Shown here one piece after another: positions 9,398 through 22,250 of a stretch of 64,000 nucleotides of DNA; positions within the stretch are counted from its first letter, which is position 1, and each line of letters begins with the position of its first letter. The stretch is from NCBI GenBank assembly GCA_024036415.1, contig JAMWET010005530.1, positions 122,001-186,000 on the forward strand, read 5' to 3'. A program made the position numbers and the translations under genes. This stretch comes from Prochilodus magdalenae (lineage: Eukaryota; Chordata; Actinopteri; Characiformes; Prochilodontidae). Below the pieces are notes generated by a model that was not told the origin of the DNA, searched no databases, and saw only the letters and a program-made list of their open reading frames with translations.

Positions 9398-9660
9398 TAG
9401 GATAAGATAAGATTCACAGTGTTACAGTAGCAAAGGGATAGTAAGGTACTCAATACAAAAAATAAGAACAGAACAATATAAACATTATAAATAATAAAAG
9501 TCAAAACCTCTGGAGAATCATATTTACAGATAATTGCAAAATATTTACAGATAATGCACATTTATTCTTTATTGCACATGGGGAATGGAAAAATATTGCA
9601 CATTGTTAGCATTGCACATTATGCTACATAGAAAACAACTCTATTTCTATATTATACTCT
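9398..9660 (-). mobile_element. Second LINE 3'-tail fragment
   Basis: Opens with GGATAAGATAAGATTCACAG and holds several copies of ATTTACAGATAATTGCA / TTGCACAT motifs typical of the 3' UTR of the same LINE family. No coding part. Flanked by TATTA repeats on both sides. Confidence 0.5.
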
Positions 9661-9694
9661 ATATTATATTATATTATATTATATTATATTATAT
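9661..9694. repeat. (ATATT)n microsatellite
   Basis: Pure ATATT units directly before the tandem duplication. Confidence 0.9.
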
Positions 9695-9761
9695 AGACAC
9701 TAATAACTTCCACCATGTGAATATTGTTTAAATATTGTTGCTGTAGCAACAAAATGTATTT

Positions 9762-9794
<33 letters not shown>

Positions 9795-10309
9795 AAATAT
9801 GATAAATGCCAGCTAACATTTACCTTGTGTCAAAACCTTATGATAAATGGACCAATAGAAACAGTCTAAAATAATTGATTTAATACAATCTCATCATGCT
9901 AACTTTATTAAACTAAAGAACGTATGTGTAATGTCTGTTGCAAAGTTGAAATGAAAACAAGCATTAATGCTACCCTGTAATTATCTTTTCACATGATTGT
10001 GTAATCTACTGTGAGATTTGACCTTCTCTTCTGGATATGATTTTAAGTAGCTCTTCCTCGGTTATTCGAGAAACTATTATTTTAGATCCTTATCTAGTGA
10101 TTTGAAACCTGTGAAGTCGGATATTAGAATCTGCAACCCCTTTAGTTTTATAAGATTGAGAGCTGTGATTACAAACTTCTGAACGGCAGTGTGTTTCCAC
10201 CTAATCACTGCTTGGAGAGCTACATAAGGAGTCCACTATTATAGACACTAATAACTTCCACCATGTGAATATTGTTTAAATATTGTTGCTGTAGCAACAA
10301 AATGTATTT

Positions 10310-10342
<33 letters not shown>

Positions 10343-10783
10343 AAATATGATAAATGCCAGCTAACATTTACCTTGTGTCAAAACCTTATGATAAATGGAC
10401 CAATAGAAACAGTCTAAAATAATTGATTTAATACAATCTCATCATGCTAACTTTATTAAACTAAAGAACGTATGTGTAATGTCTGTTGCAAAGTTGAAAT
10501 GAAAACAAGCATTAATGCTACCCTGTAATTATCTTTTCACATGATTGTGTAATCTACTGTGAGATTTGACCTTCTCTTCTGGATATGATTTTAAGTAGCT
10601 CTTCCTCGGTTATTCGAGAAACTATTATTTTAGATCCTTATCTAGTGATTTGAAACCTGTGAAGTCGGATATTAGAATCTGCAACCCCTTTAGTTTTATA
10701 AGATTGAGAGCTGTGATTACAAACTTCTGAACAGCAGTGTGTTTCCACCTAATCACTGCTTGGAGAGCTACATAAGGAGTCCA
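9693..10783. repeat. Near-identical 548-bp tandem duplication
   Basis: Copy 1 9693-10235 and copy 2 10241-10783, offset 548 bases. By eye only one substitution separates them (AACGGCAG near 10180 versus AACAGCAG near 10728). Each copy contains a (TTTA)n tract (9757-9790 and 10305-10338) of equal length. The unit is AT-rich and non-coding. Confidence 0.95.
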
Positions 10784-11283
10784 GCTTGCTGTTTTGAGTG
10801 AGTCATAATACAGAACAGCCGGGTCATTTGCATATATTAATATTAAAGGCACAGCAACATTACAGCCTGTTTGCTAAAGGATAAAGAAATGTTAAAAAAA
10901 TGGCCATAGAAAAATTAAATAATGACAGTGTATGGTTCATATACTTGAACATAATAAGGGGACCAACAAAAATGAAAGAAGACATTATGCAAAATTTTTT
11001 GTAACATTTCAGATATGCAGGCGTTTAGTGGCTTTGATGCATAACACTAATTTGGGAAAATTGTTCTGCCAAAAATCCAAAAAGCATCATGCGTTATATG
11101 CCAGCTTTGTGGCATTTTAATCTTGACCACTAGATGTCAGCATTGCACTGTATTCTAACCAATGTTGTGGCCACAGAGCAGGAACAGGTGCACATTCATC
11201 CGCTCCTAAAATACTCATATCTCTATACAGTAGGAAAACATATAGATAAATTGGAATGCTTACGATGTATAGGTTTAGGTATC
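10784..11283. other. Unclassified intergenic sequence
   Basis: AT-rich. No gene, repeat family or RNA recognised. Confidence 0.5.
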
Positions 11284-11822
11284 ATCACAGATCATTATCA
11301 GCATTGCTGTGACACTGATGTGCTGGTGGTATTAGTGTGTACTGTGCTGGTATGACTGGATCAGGTACAGCAGTGCTGCTGGAGTGTTTAAACACTGTGT
11401 CCACTTACTGTTCAGTCTATTAGACACTCCTATCTTGCTGGGCCACCTTACAGAGTCAAAAAGTCAGAGATGATAGCTCATCAGCTGCTGCACAACTTGT
11501 GTCAGTCATCCTCTAGTCCCTCAACTGTGGTCACAGGATGCTGCGCCCAGGACGCTGCCCACAGGATGCTGTTGGCTGGAAAGTTTTAGTCGGTGGACAA
11601 TTTTCAGTCCGGCCGTGACACTGAGGTGTTTAAACACCCCAGCAGCACTGCTGTATCTGATACACTCACACCAGCACAACACACACTAACACTCCACCAT
11701 GTCAATGTCACTGCCGTAATGAGAATGATGCACCACCCACATAATACCTGTTCTGTGGTTGTCCTGTGGGGGTCCAGACCAATGAAGAACAGGGTACAAA
11801 GAGGGGTAACAATGAAGAGATT
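11284..11822. mobile_element. Foldback DNA element, copy B
   Basis: Contains both halves of the family core, in order: GCTGTGACACTGATGTGCTG, GCAGTGCTGCTGGAGTGTTT, GTGTCCACTTACTGTTCAG, GCTGTTGGCTGG, CAGCAGCACTGCTGTATCTG, CCAGCACAACACACACTAAC, and GGTTGTCCTGTGGGGGTCC. Left and right halves are approximate reverse complements. Outer ends are eroded. Its incidental frames are not genes. Confidence 0.8.
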
Positions 11823-12833
11823 GAAAAACATTCAATTTCAATACATCAGTAACACATTCTTCATAATCATCAACCGTCATATACTTACTTGGGCGCATCC
11901 CTCACTCACTGTAAATAAAAGATGATCTATCGGAAGCGTGTTGACGTGCTGCACTCTAACGCACAGCAGTCTGGGGAGGTGATTTCATGGTGTTGACATG
12001 GTGCGTCAGTACACACGCTGCATTTGACCACGGGCAGTGGGGAAGAGCACACGTCACACGTGACTGAGGATGTGTGTGTTGCACTCTCGCGCATTTACAC
12101 ACGCCCTCCAGAAAGTGATAAAATCACAGTGTAAGCTCTTGTGTCACACTTGGCACTCTGACAGAGTGAGCAGTATGGAGATGCTTGTTGTGGGATTGCT
12201 CTCTCTCTCATTCCCAATGTCTTTCTCCACTTTCTTTCACTCAGGCTCACTTTTTCTTTCTCTACCTCCTTCACTCGCTCGCTGGTCTCTCTCTCTGGCT
12301 TTGTCTCACTCTTTCTCTATCTTTCTTTCTTTCTCAATGTCTATGCTTCACCATGTATCACACATTTTCAATAGGAGGCAGATCTTGGCTGTGGTCTGTG
12401 ATTACACAGCCCTGCTGTGGTTCCATGAGCAGAATGCCTTCTTGGTGTTACCATGTTAACACGACTATGACAGATGCTGGCTTTTGAGTTTTACACTGGT
12501 TTACACTGCATCAGTTTGAGTCCAGAAAAGTCAGAAGCATGTCTGGATGTTGTTGTCATATATGATTTCACTGTACCTATTGGATTTTGGAACAAAGTAT
12601 GCACAAGCTGGTGTGGTGATATCCATCACAGAAATATGCCATTATCAGTTATGGTGTGCTTTATGAAGCCTCGAAAGTCATGTGCATTCATTTAAAGTTT
12701 TTCAGCCTCTGGATTTCTCCAGATTCCCTGAACCATATGATGATATCCTGCACTGTGGAGAGTGAAATACCTAAACTCTGTTGCTCACTAAATATTATTT
12801 TTAAACTGTTGGTTTTTTAGCTGTCTTTCCCAA

Positions 12834-12837
<4 letters not shown>
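11823..12837. other. Unclassified sequence with a CT-rich stretch
   Basis: 12190-12345 is pyrimidine-rich (TTTCTTTCTCT-type). The remainder, including 12350-12780, is unique-looking without convincing coding potential. Confidence 0.5.

Positions 12838-12918
<81 letters not shown>
12838..12918. repeat. (CT)n microsatellite
   Basis: About 40 uninterrupted CT dinucleotides, a mirror-symmetric homopurine-homopyrimidine tract. Confidence 0.97.
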
Positions 12919-12921
<3 letters not shown>

Positions 12922-13261
12922 CTCTTGCTCCCTCCACCCTCCATCTCTGTCTCTCTCTCACTTTGCAGTTAGCAGGTGACTTGCCAAAACGTATAAAGAT
13001 GCTATGGTATATGATACCCCTGCTCTCTGAGATGAGAGAGCTTATTCTCCAGTTTAGGACAGAAGAACAGAGCTGTGTGGACAGGTTACCGCTCAGCTCC
13101 ATTCTTTACAATTACATACAGGCCAGTCATATGAGAGAGGCATTTTTCTTCAGACAGCCTGAAGTGCTAGGCTAGAGGGAGTGCCATTGTTTAGATGTTG
13201 ACAAATCAATGGACCCAACAGGTTATGCAAGACTGAACCATAAACTTGATTTTTGGCTGAA
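12919..13261. other. Unclassified sequence between CT tract and satellite
   Basis: A moderately CT-rich start, then unique sequence. No gene seen. Confidence 0.45.
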
Positions 13262-15545
13262 CCATCATGAACCATGAATTATCACTAATTATCACTACTC
13301 ATCACTGATCATCACTATACATCACTAATCAACTCTTCTTATCAGTAATCATCACTACTGATCACTGATTATCACTAATCATTGCTACTTATCACTAACT
13401 ATCAATGATCATCACTAATCATCACTACTTATCACTAATCACTACTTATCACTAATCACTACTATTCATCACTGATCACTAATCATCACTATGCATCACT
13501 AGTAATCACTACTAATCATCATTTGCCTTACTAATCAACACTAATCATCACTATTCATCATTAATCATCACTAATCATGGCTCCTCATCACTGATCATGG
13601 CTAACAATCACTAATCATCGCTGATCATCACTGTGTTGATATTCAATGCTAATGATCACGACTTATCACTGATCATCACTAATCACTACTGATCAGCAGT
13701 ATTTATCCAGTACAGTATGTAACCATATTCATTGCTAATCATCACTACTTATCACTAATCATCACTACTTATCACTGATAATCACTACTTATCACTAATC
13801 ATTGCTACTTATCACTGATCATCACTACTTATCACTGATCATCACTACTTATCACTAATCATTGCTACTTATCACTGATCATCACTACTTATCACTGATC
13901 ATCACTACTTATCACTAATCATTACTACTTATCACTGATCATCACTACTTATCACTAATCATCACTACTTATTACTAATCATCACTACTTATCACGAATC
14001 ATTATTACTTATCACTGATCATCACTACTTAACACTAATCATTACTACTTATCACTGATCATCACTACTTAACACTGATCATCACTACTTATCACTGATC
14101 ATCACTACTTATCACTGATCATCACTACTTATCACTAATCATCACTACTTATCACTAATCATTATTACTTATCACTGATCATCACTACTTATCACTAATC
14201 ATCACTACTTATTACTAATCATCACTACTTATCACGAATCATTATTACTTATCACTGATCATCACTACTTAACACTAATCATTACTACTTATCACTGATC
14301 ATCACTACTTAACACTGATCATCACTACTTATCACTGATCATCACTACTTATCACTGATCATCACTACTTATCACTAATCATCACTACTTATCACTAATC
14401 ATTATTACTTATCACTGATCATCACTACTTAACACTAATCATTACTACTTATCACTGATCATCACTACTTAACACTAATCATCACTACTTATCACTAATC
14501 ATCACTACTTATCACTGATAATCACTACTTATCACTAATCATTGCTACTTATCACTGATCATCACTACTTAACACTAATCATCACTACTTATCACTAATC
14601 ATCACTACTTATCACTGATAATCACTACTTATCACTAATCATTGCTACTTATCACTGATCATCACTACTTATCACTGATCATCACTACTTATCACTAATC
14701 ATTGCTACTTATCACTGATCATCACTACTTATCACTGATCATCACTACTTATCACTAATCATTGCTACTTATCACTGATCATCACTACTTATCACTGATC
14801 ATCACTACTTATCACTAATCATTACTACTTATCACTGATCATCACTACTTATCACTAATCATCACTACTTATTACTAATCATCACTACTTATCACGAATC
14901 ATCACTACTTATCACTAATCATTACTACTTATCACTGATCATCACTACTTATCACTAATCATCACTACTTATCACTAATCATCACTACTTATCACTGATC
15001 ATCACTACTTATCACTAATCATTGCTACTTATCACTGATCATCACTACTTATCACTAATCATCACTACTTATCAGTAATCATCACTGCTTATTACTAATC
15101 ATCACTACTTATCACTGATCATCACTACTTATCACTAATCATTACTACTTATCACTGATCATCACTATTTATCACTAATCATCACTACTTATCACTAATC
15201 ATTACTACTTATCACTAATCATTATTACTTATCACTGATCATCACTACTTATCACTGATCATCACTACTTACCACTGATCATTACTACTTATCACTAATC
15301 ATCACTACTTATCACTGATTATCACTACTTATCACTGATCATAACTACTTATTACTAATCATCACTAATCATCACTACTCATCACTACTTATCACTAATC
15401 ATCACTACCTATCACTAATCATCACTAATCATCACTACTTATCACTGACCATCACTACTTATCACTGATCATAACTAAACATCATTAATTATTGCTAACC
15501 ATAACTACTCATTGCTAATCATCACTTTTCATTACTAATTATAGC
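13262..15545. repeat. 20-bp satellite with higher-order structure
   Basis: About 2.3 kb of a 20-bp unit, ATCACTACTTATCACTRATC, itself two related decamers. The flanks (13262-13720 and 15360-15545) are degenerate; 13741-15360 keeps an exact 20-bp register. Higher-order copies: 13921-14160 and 14161-14400 differ at one base (240-bp unit), 14461-14560 equals 14561-14660 (100-bp unit), and 60-bp trimers repeat at 14641, 14701 and 14761. Stop codons fill all frames, so it is non-coding. Confidence 0.97.
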
Positions 15546-16480
15546 GAACGACTGCTAAAGTCAGGTTCTATGACTATGCCCTCTATTGTTCTGTAGCAAC
15601 TGCTTTTAGTTTACCACTGAGCTTAAGCACTATTTCTCATTTCAGACACAGCTGTTCCTCATTTGAAGCAAACCAGCAACTTGCACCTTGCTGTTTCTGC
15701 AACTGGCACATGTCTGCCCACCCATTTATTTTCTCTCTTACATAACTGACTAGCAAGAAGAACATGTCCTTCCAATGCTACAGAATTATTATTATTATGA
15801 TTTATTATTATTTTTCTTTTTGCAGGGATTTTCTTCTATTAAAGTGAACAGTGACATTTTACCTGAATATGTGTACAAAATGATCCTCTACAATGATGGC
15901 ACAATGTTTGTCTCTGTTTTGTGGGCCCCAAAAAGGAAATTATAGAAATTTCTGTTTTTTTTTGTTCAGTTTTGCATTGGAGCTATGCCGGCTGCCATTC
16001 AGGTATCTATGGCATCCCATGAGCCTCTGCACAGCTTGGCCAGTGGCAGAACGTCAAAGTACTTTCCATTGATTTTTTTAGATCTCCGTAATAAACGTAA
16101 TGAAAGACAGATAAAGTGTTTCAATGCTCCATTCAATAGAAACCTATCAAATCAGAATGGTTCACAGTGGTGGTGATAGGAGCCAGATGTGTGCCTCCAC
16201 AGCCTCTGAAAAAGCTGCTTCACAAACCGTTATTGGTACTTGTTACATTTCACCATCATTTTGACATTAGCTGTTGGCCTGAAATGCACTTATTTAGGTT
16301 TGTTTATGGTGAAGGGTCGCACACAGGATGTTGTATGGTAAAATAGATTTTAGTAGTTTTAACCTAAAATAAAATAAATGGCTATATTAGCATGCGTTAG
16401 GTCCTCCAGGGTCAGAATTGATGACCCCTATTATACAGGTTTCAGCACAAGAATTGCTTTTGTATTGTTGAAAAGACCGG
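15546..16480. other. Unclassified intergenic sequence
   Basis: A short (ATT)-rich stretch at 15786-15815, otherwise unique. TTTTTGCAG at about 15815-15824 looks like a splice acceptor, but the following frame matches no protein I know. Confidence 0.45.
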
Positions 16481-16965
16481 GGTACAGGGTAGTCCGGATG
16501 CTGTGGCGTCCCACCCCGAATCATCTAGAGGTTCCAATAAAAGTGTGATTGGAGGTGCCAATCGGACCAGACCCTCCAGAGCCTCAGCTCTGGTGACATT
16601 GTCTCCCAGGCTTTGTGGGCTGCTGATGGCTTTTCACACCGCTTCCATGGACGTGGGCGACAATAACAGACATGCTCCATGCAGCAAGGCCAGATAGACA
16701 ACAAAAAAGAAAATGACAAGGCCTGTCCCTTGGCCCTGATCAGAGCCGTGCTGATGGCCCTGTCAGCTTAAATGAGACACGGGCCAGAGCCACCTGCTCC
16801 GCTTGGCACCCCTGCCACGCTCTTATTGGAACCTTTATTAATAACAGCTTGGCCGCTGCCTGTCCGTCATTGCCTTTGCGCTGTGAAGGGCCAGATATCT
16901 AAAGGAGTGACAGTGACAATGGTTCTGGTTTCTTTTCTTGGAATTGGTGATTGATGTCTGATTGG
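16481..16965. other. Unique balanced-composition block, candidate conserved non-coding element
   Basis: Higher GC than its surroundings, no repeats, and no sustained frame with recognisable protein. It includes GGCCCTGATCAGAGCCGTGC and TGGAACCTTTATTAATAACA. Conservation cannot be tested here. Confidence 0.3.
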
Positions 16966-19900
16966 ACTGACTCAATATAATGGCAAATGGCCTCAGGTGA
17001 ACGATTTTGCAGCAGGTCCGTAATCTTGGACGTGAACCCACAAACGGCTTCTAAAGCAACAGTTTAGGCAAAACTTGAATTTACTCTTTTGCTTTACAGA
17101 GAATGTCTGAAGGACCCGTTTGGTGTCTGAAGCAGCTGCAAGACTAGATTTGTGTTTCTGGCACCATATGACACACTGCTGTAAAAATGGACAAAAGTAT
17201 GGACAAAACTGAAGGTTCAAGACAGTATTGCTACTACTGTATATGACCATGATGTACTGACCAGTGTTAAAATAAATGACCTGTGACTGAAACATACCTA
17301 ATAGCATGCAATACCTCCAATAACAGCTGTGATTGGATTTAGCATAGATGAGTTTCTGGATGTAGGCCACATCAATGTTCAGTCACTCTTAGGTCAAAGA
17401 CTCGAGCTGGGCCAGTTTTGGTGGATGCCGTCCCTGGTACACTTCTGAGGAGAATTCCCTGTAGACTCGGATTTTAGCCACTGCTGGTAGACCCGTATGA
17501 CCGTACGCTTCCATACACCTGCAGATTCAGCTACTTCCTTCACACTATGGTCTTTGGCCACGCCCAAATGCCCTCACTCCTTTTAGCCAATCATTAACAT
17601 CTGCTTTGGAGCCATTTTCCACACATGGAACGAGACCTTCACTGCATTTACCACCTCTTCTCCATCTACGAATCCCATCACTCACACCCCACAGGTATTT
17701 AAAGCCCCATTATCCTCATGCAGAGCCTGAAGTTACTACCACCTTAAACACACAAGGTGACTCATTTTATGCCTGGTGAGCTTTAATATATAGTATACTA
17801 GGGAAAAAAATTAGGATCACAAACGCTGGTTTCCATCACTTTTCACTTACCACAATGAGCCAGTTGACATCAAATCCACTGTGCATGACTTTGTTTACAT
17901 CTCAGTGAGCAAAATATGCACATATTAATATAAAATCAGTAAAAAAGTTGCATTTAACTGAATATGTATATAACTGATCTTTTCCTATTCCTGACTTTAA
18001 CCCAAAAGCTAATCCTAGACCTGATCTTAATCTTTAATCCTTAACCTTATTGCTATTATTGCTTGTTATTGTTATTATTGCTTATTGCTTAACTATTATT
18101 GCTATTTCATCAGATAGTTGAGTATCTATAGGAGGCTTTCCAAATGAATAGGGACCCAAAAGTTATTAAACTGACAAGCGATTCCAAACATCTCAAAACA
18201 CTTCCACAGCTCCAGCACACTCCGTGTTCCCACGAGAGCCAGAAATGAGACTGCGGACGCACTGACAGTGTGGATATTGATTGCAGAGGCCATTTTGGAT
18301 CTAAAAATATAGCTGCAACAGCCGCACGCACCCCGCACACACATGCACACTTGCAAGCAGACGCACTCACAAGATACAGTGGATGAATTCTGCTAACGGT
18401 GACTCGGACAAAAGCTTCAGGCGTAATGCCGACCTTGAGACAAACGCTGACCAACAGTGAAATAATGAGGCACGTGAGGCTGAAGCTGGGAAACGAGTAG
18501 AAATGTTCCAGAAAGCTCACAGTTCACACCTCTGTACTGTAGTATTAAAGGGCCACCATGGGAAATATTGTTTTAAATAATAAGGGACTATAAAAACACA
18601 GTTAGTGTTACCATACCATTCACTCCAAACATTCCATATCGTCACTGTCCAATGAAAAACATGTATCTCCATTCTGTTCCATTTTTACTTTTATCCATCA
18701 TTTGATGCAGCAGCTGCTATTTGCACTTGGGCCAGAATTCCTTGGAAAAAAACCTGGTTCCATTGACTTATATTAGAATTACATTAAGTTTTTGTGATCT
18801 CCTGTAAAGTTCACATTTTGGAGCTTGTTTTTCTTTGGACAGCAACAGAAATTTAGTCACATGTTCAGCCCTAAGTGTTTCTTCCTGGACTCGTGTTCGA
18901 ATGTGGTACAATACAAGACAGCCAATCAGAATTACCTCCTATGTTGAGTTTTGTCATTTCTCTGTTTTTGATGTGTTTATTGTGTAGATTTCATGATGAA
19001 TAGACCAAAAAATGCCCAAAGGTTATTGGACAAATAAAATAAATGATTCTTCTTCCTTACTTCCTACTGGTCCCTGCAAATTTAGCATCAAACCTCATCC
19101 CTGTACTTGCCCAAAGCACCTCCAGAGGTGGAAAGCGATGTCAATACTAAATCATCTTTTGCTTCTATTTATGTTACTTCTTTCGCTTTTACCTGCCAAA
19201 TGTGGTTTCTTGATGCAAGTTGGCGTGGTCCACGTGGTGATAATGGTTGCTGGTGAATAGAAAAACAACTTCAGAGACAGTCTTATATAAAATCCTTGAC
19301 AAATACATTTTAAAGTGGTCAGTTTGCTCTGCACTTTTCATTCTGGACAGTTTCTCAAACCTTGGATAATATGGAGAAGCTTTGCACAGCGTTTGACCCT
19401 GATGAGACTGAAGAGAGGAGCAGTTCCACCTTCTGCATCACAACCCCAACAGCAGCCTGTAAGTAGCAGATGTGCTGTGTGAGTGTATCCACGTTTGCCG
19501 GTTAAAGCAGATCTTCTTAACTGAGAGTTTCATAGTGAGAAACTTTTATAAGCCGCGTGTTGACCAGACGGAAAGCTCGAAGGTGGTATAGGTAACATTA
19601 GCTACTAGCAAGCACAGAGGTCCATTTTATGTTCTTGTCTGTGTCTGGTTTGATATGCTGCTTCTGTATCATCATCATGGGGTACTAGCCAATCAGAGCA
19701 GAGCACATCAGATTATTAATGAGCTCAGCCTAAAAGGTTAAATAGCTCATTTCATTCTAGAACCAAATTAAAGGGTGTAAATGGGCAAATAAAACAGCAC
19801 CTGGACATTTTCACCCCAACCAAAGTCGCATATCTTCTATGCACATATCAGTGAACAATTAAAAAACTTTGCTACAAGCTGATAAATCACTGAATATTTT

Positions 19901-20035
19901 CAGGCCAGAATTACAAAAGAAAGTCTTTAGATCCATGAATACAGGATAGCTAGTAAAGCCAAGAGCCAAGCTAAGCATGGTGAAGCAGCATTTAGCTACA
20001 TTATGCTACGTACACCCGGAACTCGTAAGGGTGCT
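16966..20035. other. Unclassified intergenic sequence
   Basis: No gene or mobile element identified. A simple ATT/GTT-rich stretch lies at 18040-18105. The block 18110-18520 is unique and somewhat GC-richer, with an accidental minus-strand frame that matches no family. The rest is ordinary AT-rich fish DNA. Confidence 0.45.
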
Positions 20036-20660
20036 ATCCCAGATAGCATGTGAATGTGGGCCACCTCTGGCAACAATGTGACAATGCTGGCCCACTGTCT
20101 GTGATGGCAATCCGCATGTGAGCCAAAGGTGGCCCACATACTTAAAACATGAATTTGGCCCACATGTCCCCAAACAGATCTGGTCCACATCTGGCACAGA
20201 TATTAGCGGGCTCCCTAGTGGGAAGCTGGATGTAGGCCAAAGGCGGCCCACATATATAAAAACTCTTATGGCTCACGTGTTCCTAAATGGATCTGGTCCT
20301 TTTCTGGCACAGATACAGCAGCGCTGCCTTGTGGGAAGCTGGAAGTAAGCCAAAAGTGGCCCACATATATGAAAACCCCTATGATTAACATATTCCTAAA
20401 CCGATCTGGTCCACTTCTGGCTCAGATACGACAGTGCTGCCAATTGGCAGGCTGTATGTAAGCCAAAAGTGGCCCACATGAATAGATATGGTCCACCTCT
20501 GGCAGTAATACAGAGTTGCCTACCTTTGACTGATGAGTGGTCCTAATCTGGTGCACACATGGGCCACATCTTACAACCCAAAGCTGTCCATCCAACTGAT
20601 GTCAATCTATGCAGCAAGTGGGCCAGATTTGGGGAACATGAGGAAAATGAGGAACATGGG
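20036..20660. repeat. Diverged tandem array of a ~113-bp unit
   Basis: The marker GTGGCCCACATA recurs at about 20131, 20245, 20358 and 20471, spacing 113-114. Each unit also carries GATCTGGTCCAC and TCTGGCACAGATA-like words. Four full units plus partial flanks. Words of this type occur in teleost DNA-transposon-associated repeats, but I cannot name the family. Confidence 0.85.
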
Positions 20661-20819
20661 CCAGATTTGGTCCGAAACAATTTTGGTCTGGGATTGTTTT
20701 CATTTACATCATGTTTATCAATCACTTTCAAACTTCGTGAAAAATGCAAAATAGTTTTTAATATTTCTTAAATTTCACTTAAATGTAAAGTAAGGTACAA
20801 CCACCCATAGAACATTTAT
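20661..20819. other. Short unclassified spacer
   Basis: AT-rich; nothing recognised. Confidence 0.4.
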
Positions 20820-21585
20820 CACATTTTCAGGCAGTGTGAATTAAAAAACATGCCAGCATTTCGCCAACTAATTGTATCTGTCCAATTTGAGAAACAGCTT
20901 GCACAGTCCAGTCGCTTTCCTATCACGGTAATCTGTTATGGATTTTTTGCACTTGAAGAAACACATCAGAAACATAATAACTCTGTCTGGGATTTTAACC
21001 ACGCTCATAAATTCATCTGTGGCTCCAAATAAATAAATAAATAAATAAATACAAAAATTAACAGCTCAGTATAAATCGGTGCCTGGGGTACGAGTTGTGA
21101 AACCTCTCAGTCATCATCCATTTTGCTTCACCATTCCTAAAGCTGGTTCATGCTTTCGACATGCAAATCTGCAGAATCACCATGAAGTGACTGGATGCCT
21201 AAACTGAAAAATATATCATCTTATTCAGTGCGAGGGCCACTAAGAGGTAATCTATATGCTAACTGCATGCACCAATAAGTCTCGGATGAAAATGCTCGCT
21301 GTTTTGTCACGCCCCATTTCTGTCAGTTCATTGGACGCTTGATTGATGAAGCTCAGCAAAGAGTTATGACAAAATATCAAAGTTTGGCCTTCAGTCTGCA
21401 AATGCTCCATATCGAAATATGCAGCCTACTTTCAATTGATAAACAGATTGATTACGGTCTCATTTGCGATTAGACTATGCATACTAATCACGGAAAAAAA
21501 AATTCCCTGCCATATTTCCTTGGGGAAAAGTACGAACTTGCAAGGATAAGCAAACAAATGCATTCGACATTTCGTACTAAGAAAG
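20820..21585. other. Candidate conserved non-coding block
   Basis: Unique sequence apart from an (AATA)n stretch at 21029-21051. It contains homeodomain/PBX-like words (TTGATTGATGAAG at about 21341, CAATTGATAAACAGATTGATT near 21435) and TGCATACTAATCA. No coding potential. Confidence 0.3.
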
Positions 21586-21941
21586 GTTGATTTTTGCTTT
21601 TGTCAGCAATTTTATTGGACACCAGGCTCCCAGACATGCAGGAAACAATGCATTATTTATGCCTTACTTCATTCACAATTCAAATGTGTAATATACTTGG
21701 AATATGCTATATGTTTTGTTGTGTGAGGTCTCTCAGCACCTGTCTCAAGGCCGAGCAACGGCTGCCAAGCAAGGCGCAATGAAGAAATCACAGATATGCT
21801 GCAATCTTAGGCAATATTCTCCACTTCCTCTCAAAATCCATCTGTTACAACAAGCAGGGTTTTGTTTTATCAACCAAGCAAACTTTATAGACACTGTATC
21901 TACAGTACACTGATTGCACATTAATAAGGTTATTTTATGTG
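21586..21941. other. Unclassified intergenic sequence
   Basis: No gene or repeat recognised. Confidence 0.4.
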
Positions 21942-22250
21942 CAAAGGTCAGAGACCACCTTGCACTTTAACTTCCAGTCTAAATAGTCATCGAGGACAAG
22001 TCGTTCAGTTTTTCTGAGGAGGTTACATAAGGACGAGCCCAATGTATTTAAGTCTCCAGCACCGGTGTTCACGAAATCATTTACTGATATAGAAAAATTG
22101 GAGCTCTAACAATCATTCAAGACCAGGAAGACCACCAAAACCAACACCATTGGATAAACAGCACTTTGATCTTCGAGATAAGAGACAAAAAAATCAAGCT
22201 TCAGAGAAAACCCCACAAGTGTTCCCTTTACTGTTAGGACATGGAACGTG
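21942..22250 (+). mobile_element. Probable Tc1/mariner-type relic
   Basis: Opens with GCAAAGGTCAGAGACCACC, a terminal motif I associate with a fish Tc1-like family. About 22110-22220 reads as SRPGRPPKP-like and DKQHFDLRDKRQ text with frameshifts. Highly degraded; the C-terminal part is absent. Confidence 0.4.

Noticed and set aside
13262..15545. CRISPR-like array (also 34259-36165 and 50131-50965)
   Set aside because: Direct head-to-tail units without unique spacers, in a vertebrate genome; these are satellites.
15816..15940. Possible exon after TTTTTGCAG
   Set aside because: No recognisable protein, no matching donor with conserved phase, and no neighbouring exons.
18110..18520. 136-codon minus-strand frame, hydrophobic start
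   Set aside because: No family resemblance, a competing frame on the same strand, no splice or promoter context.
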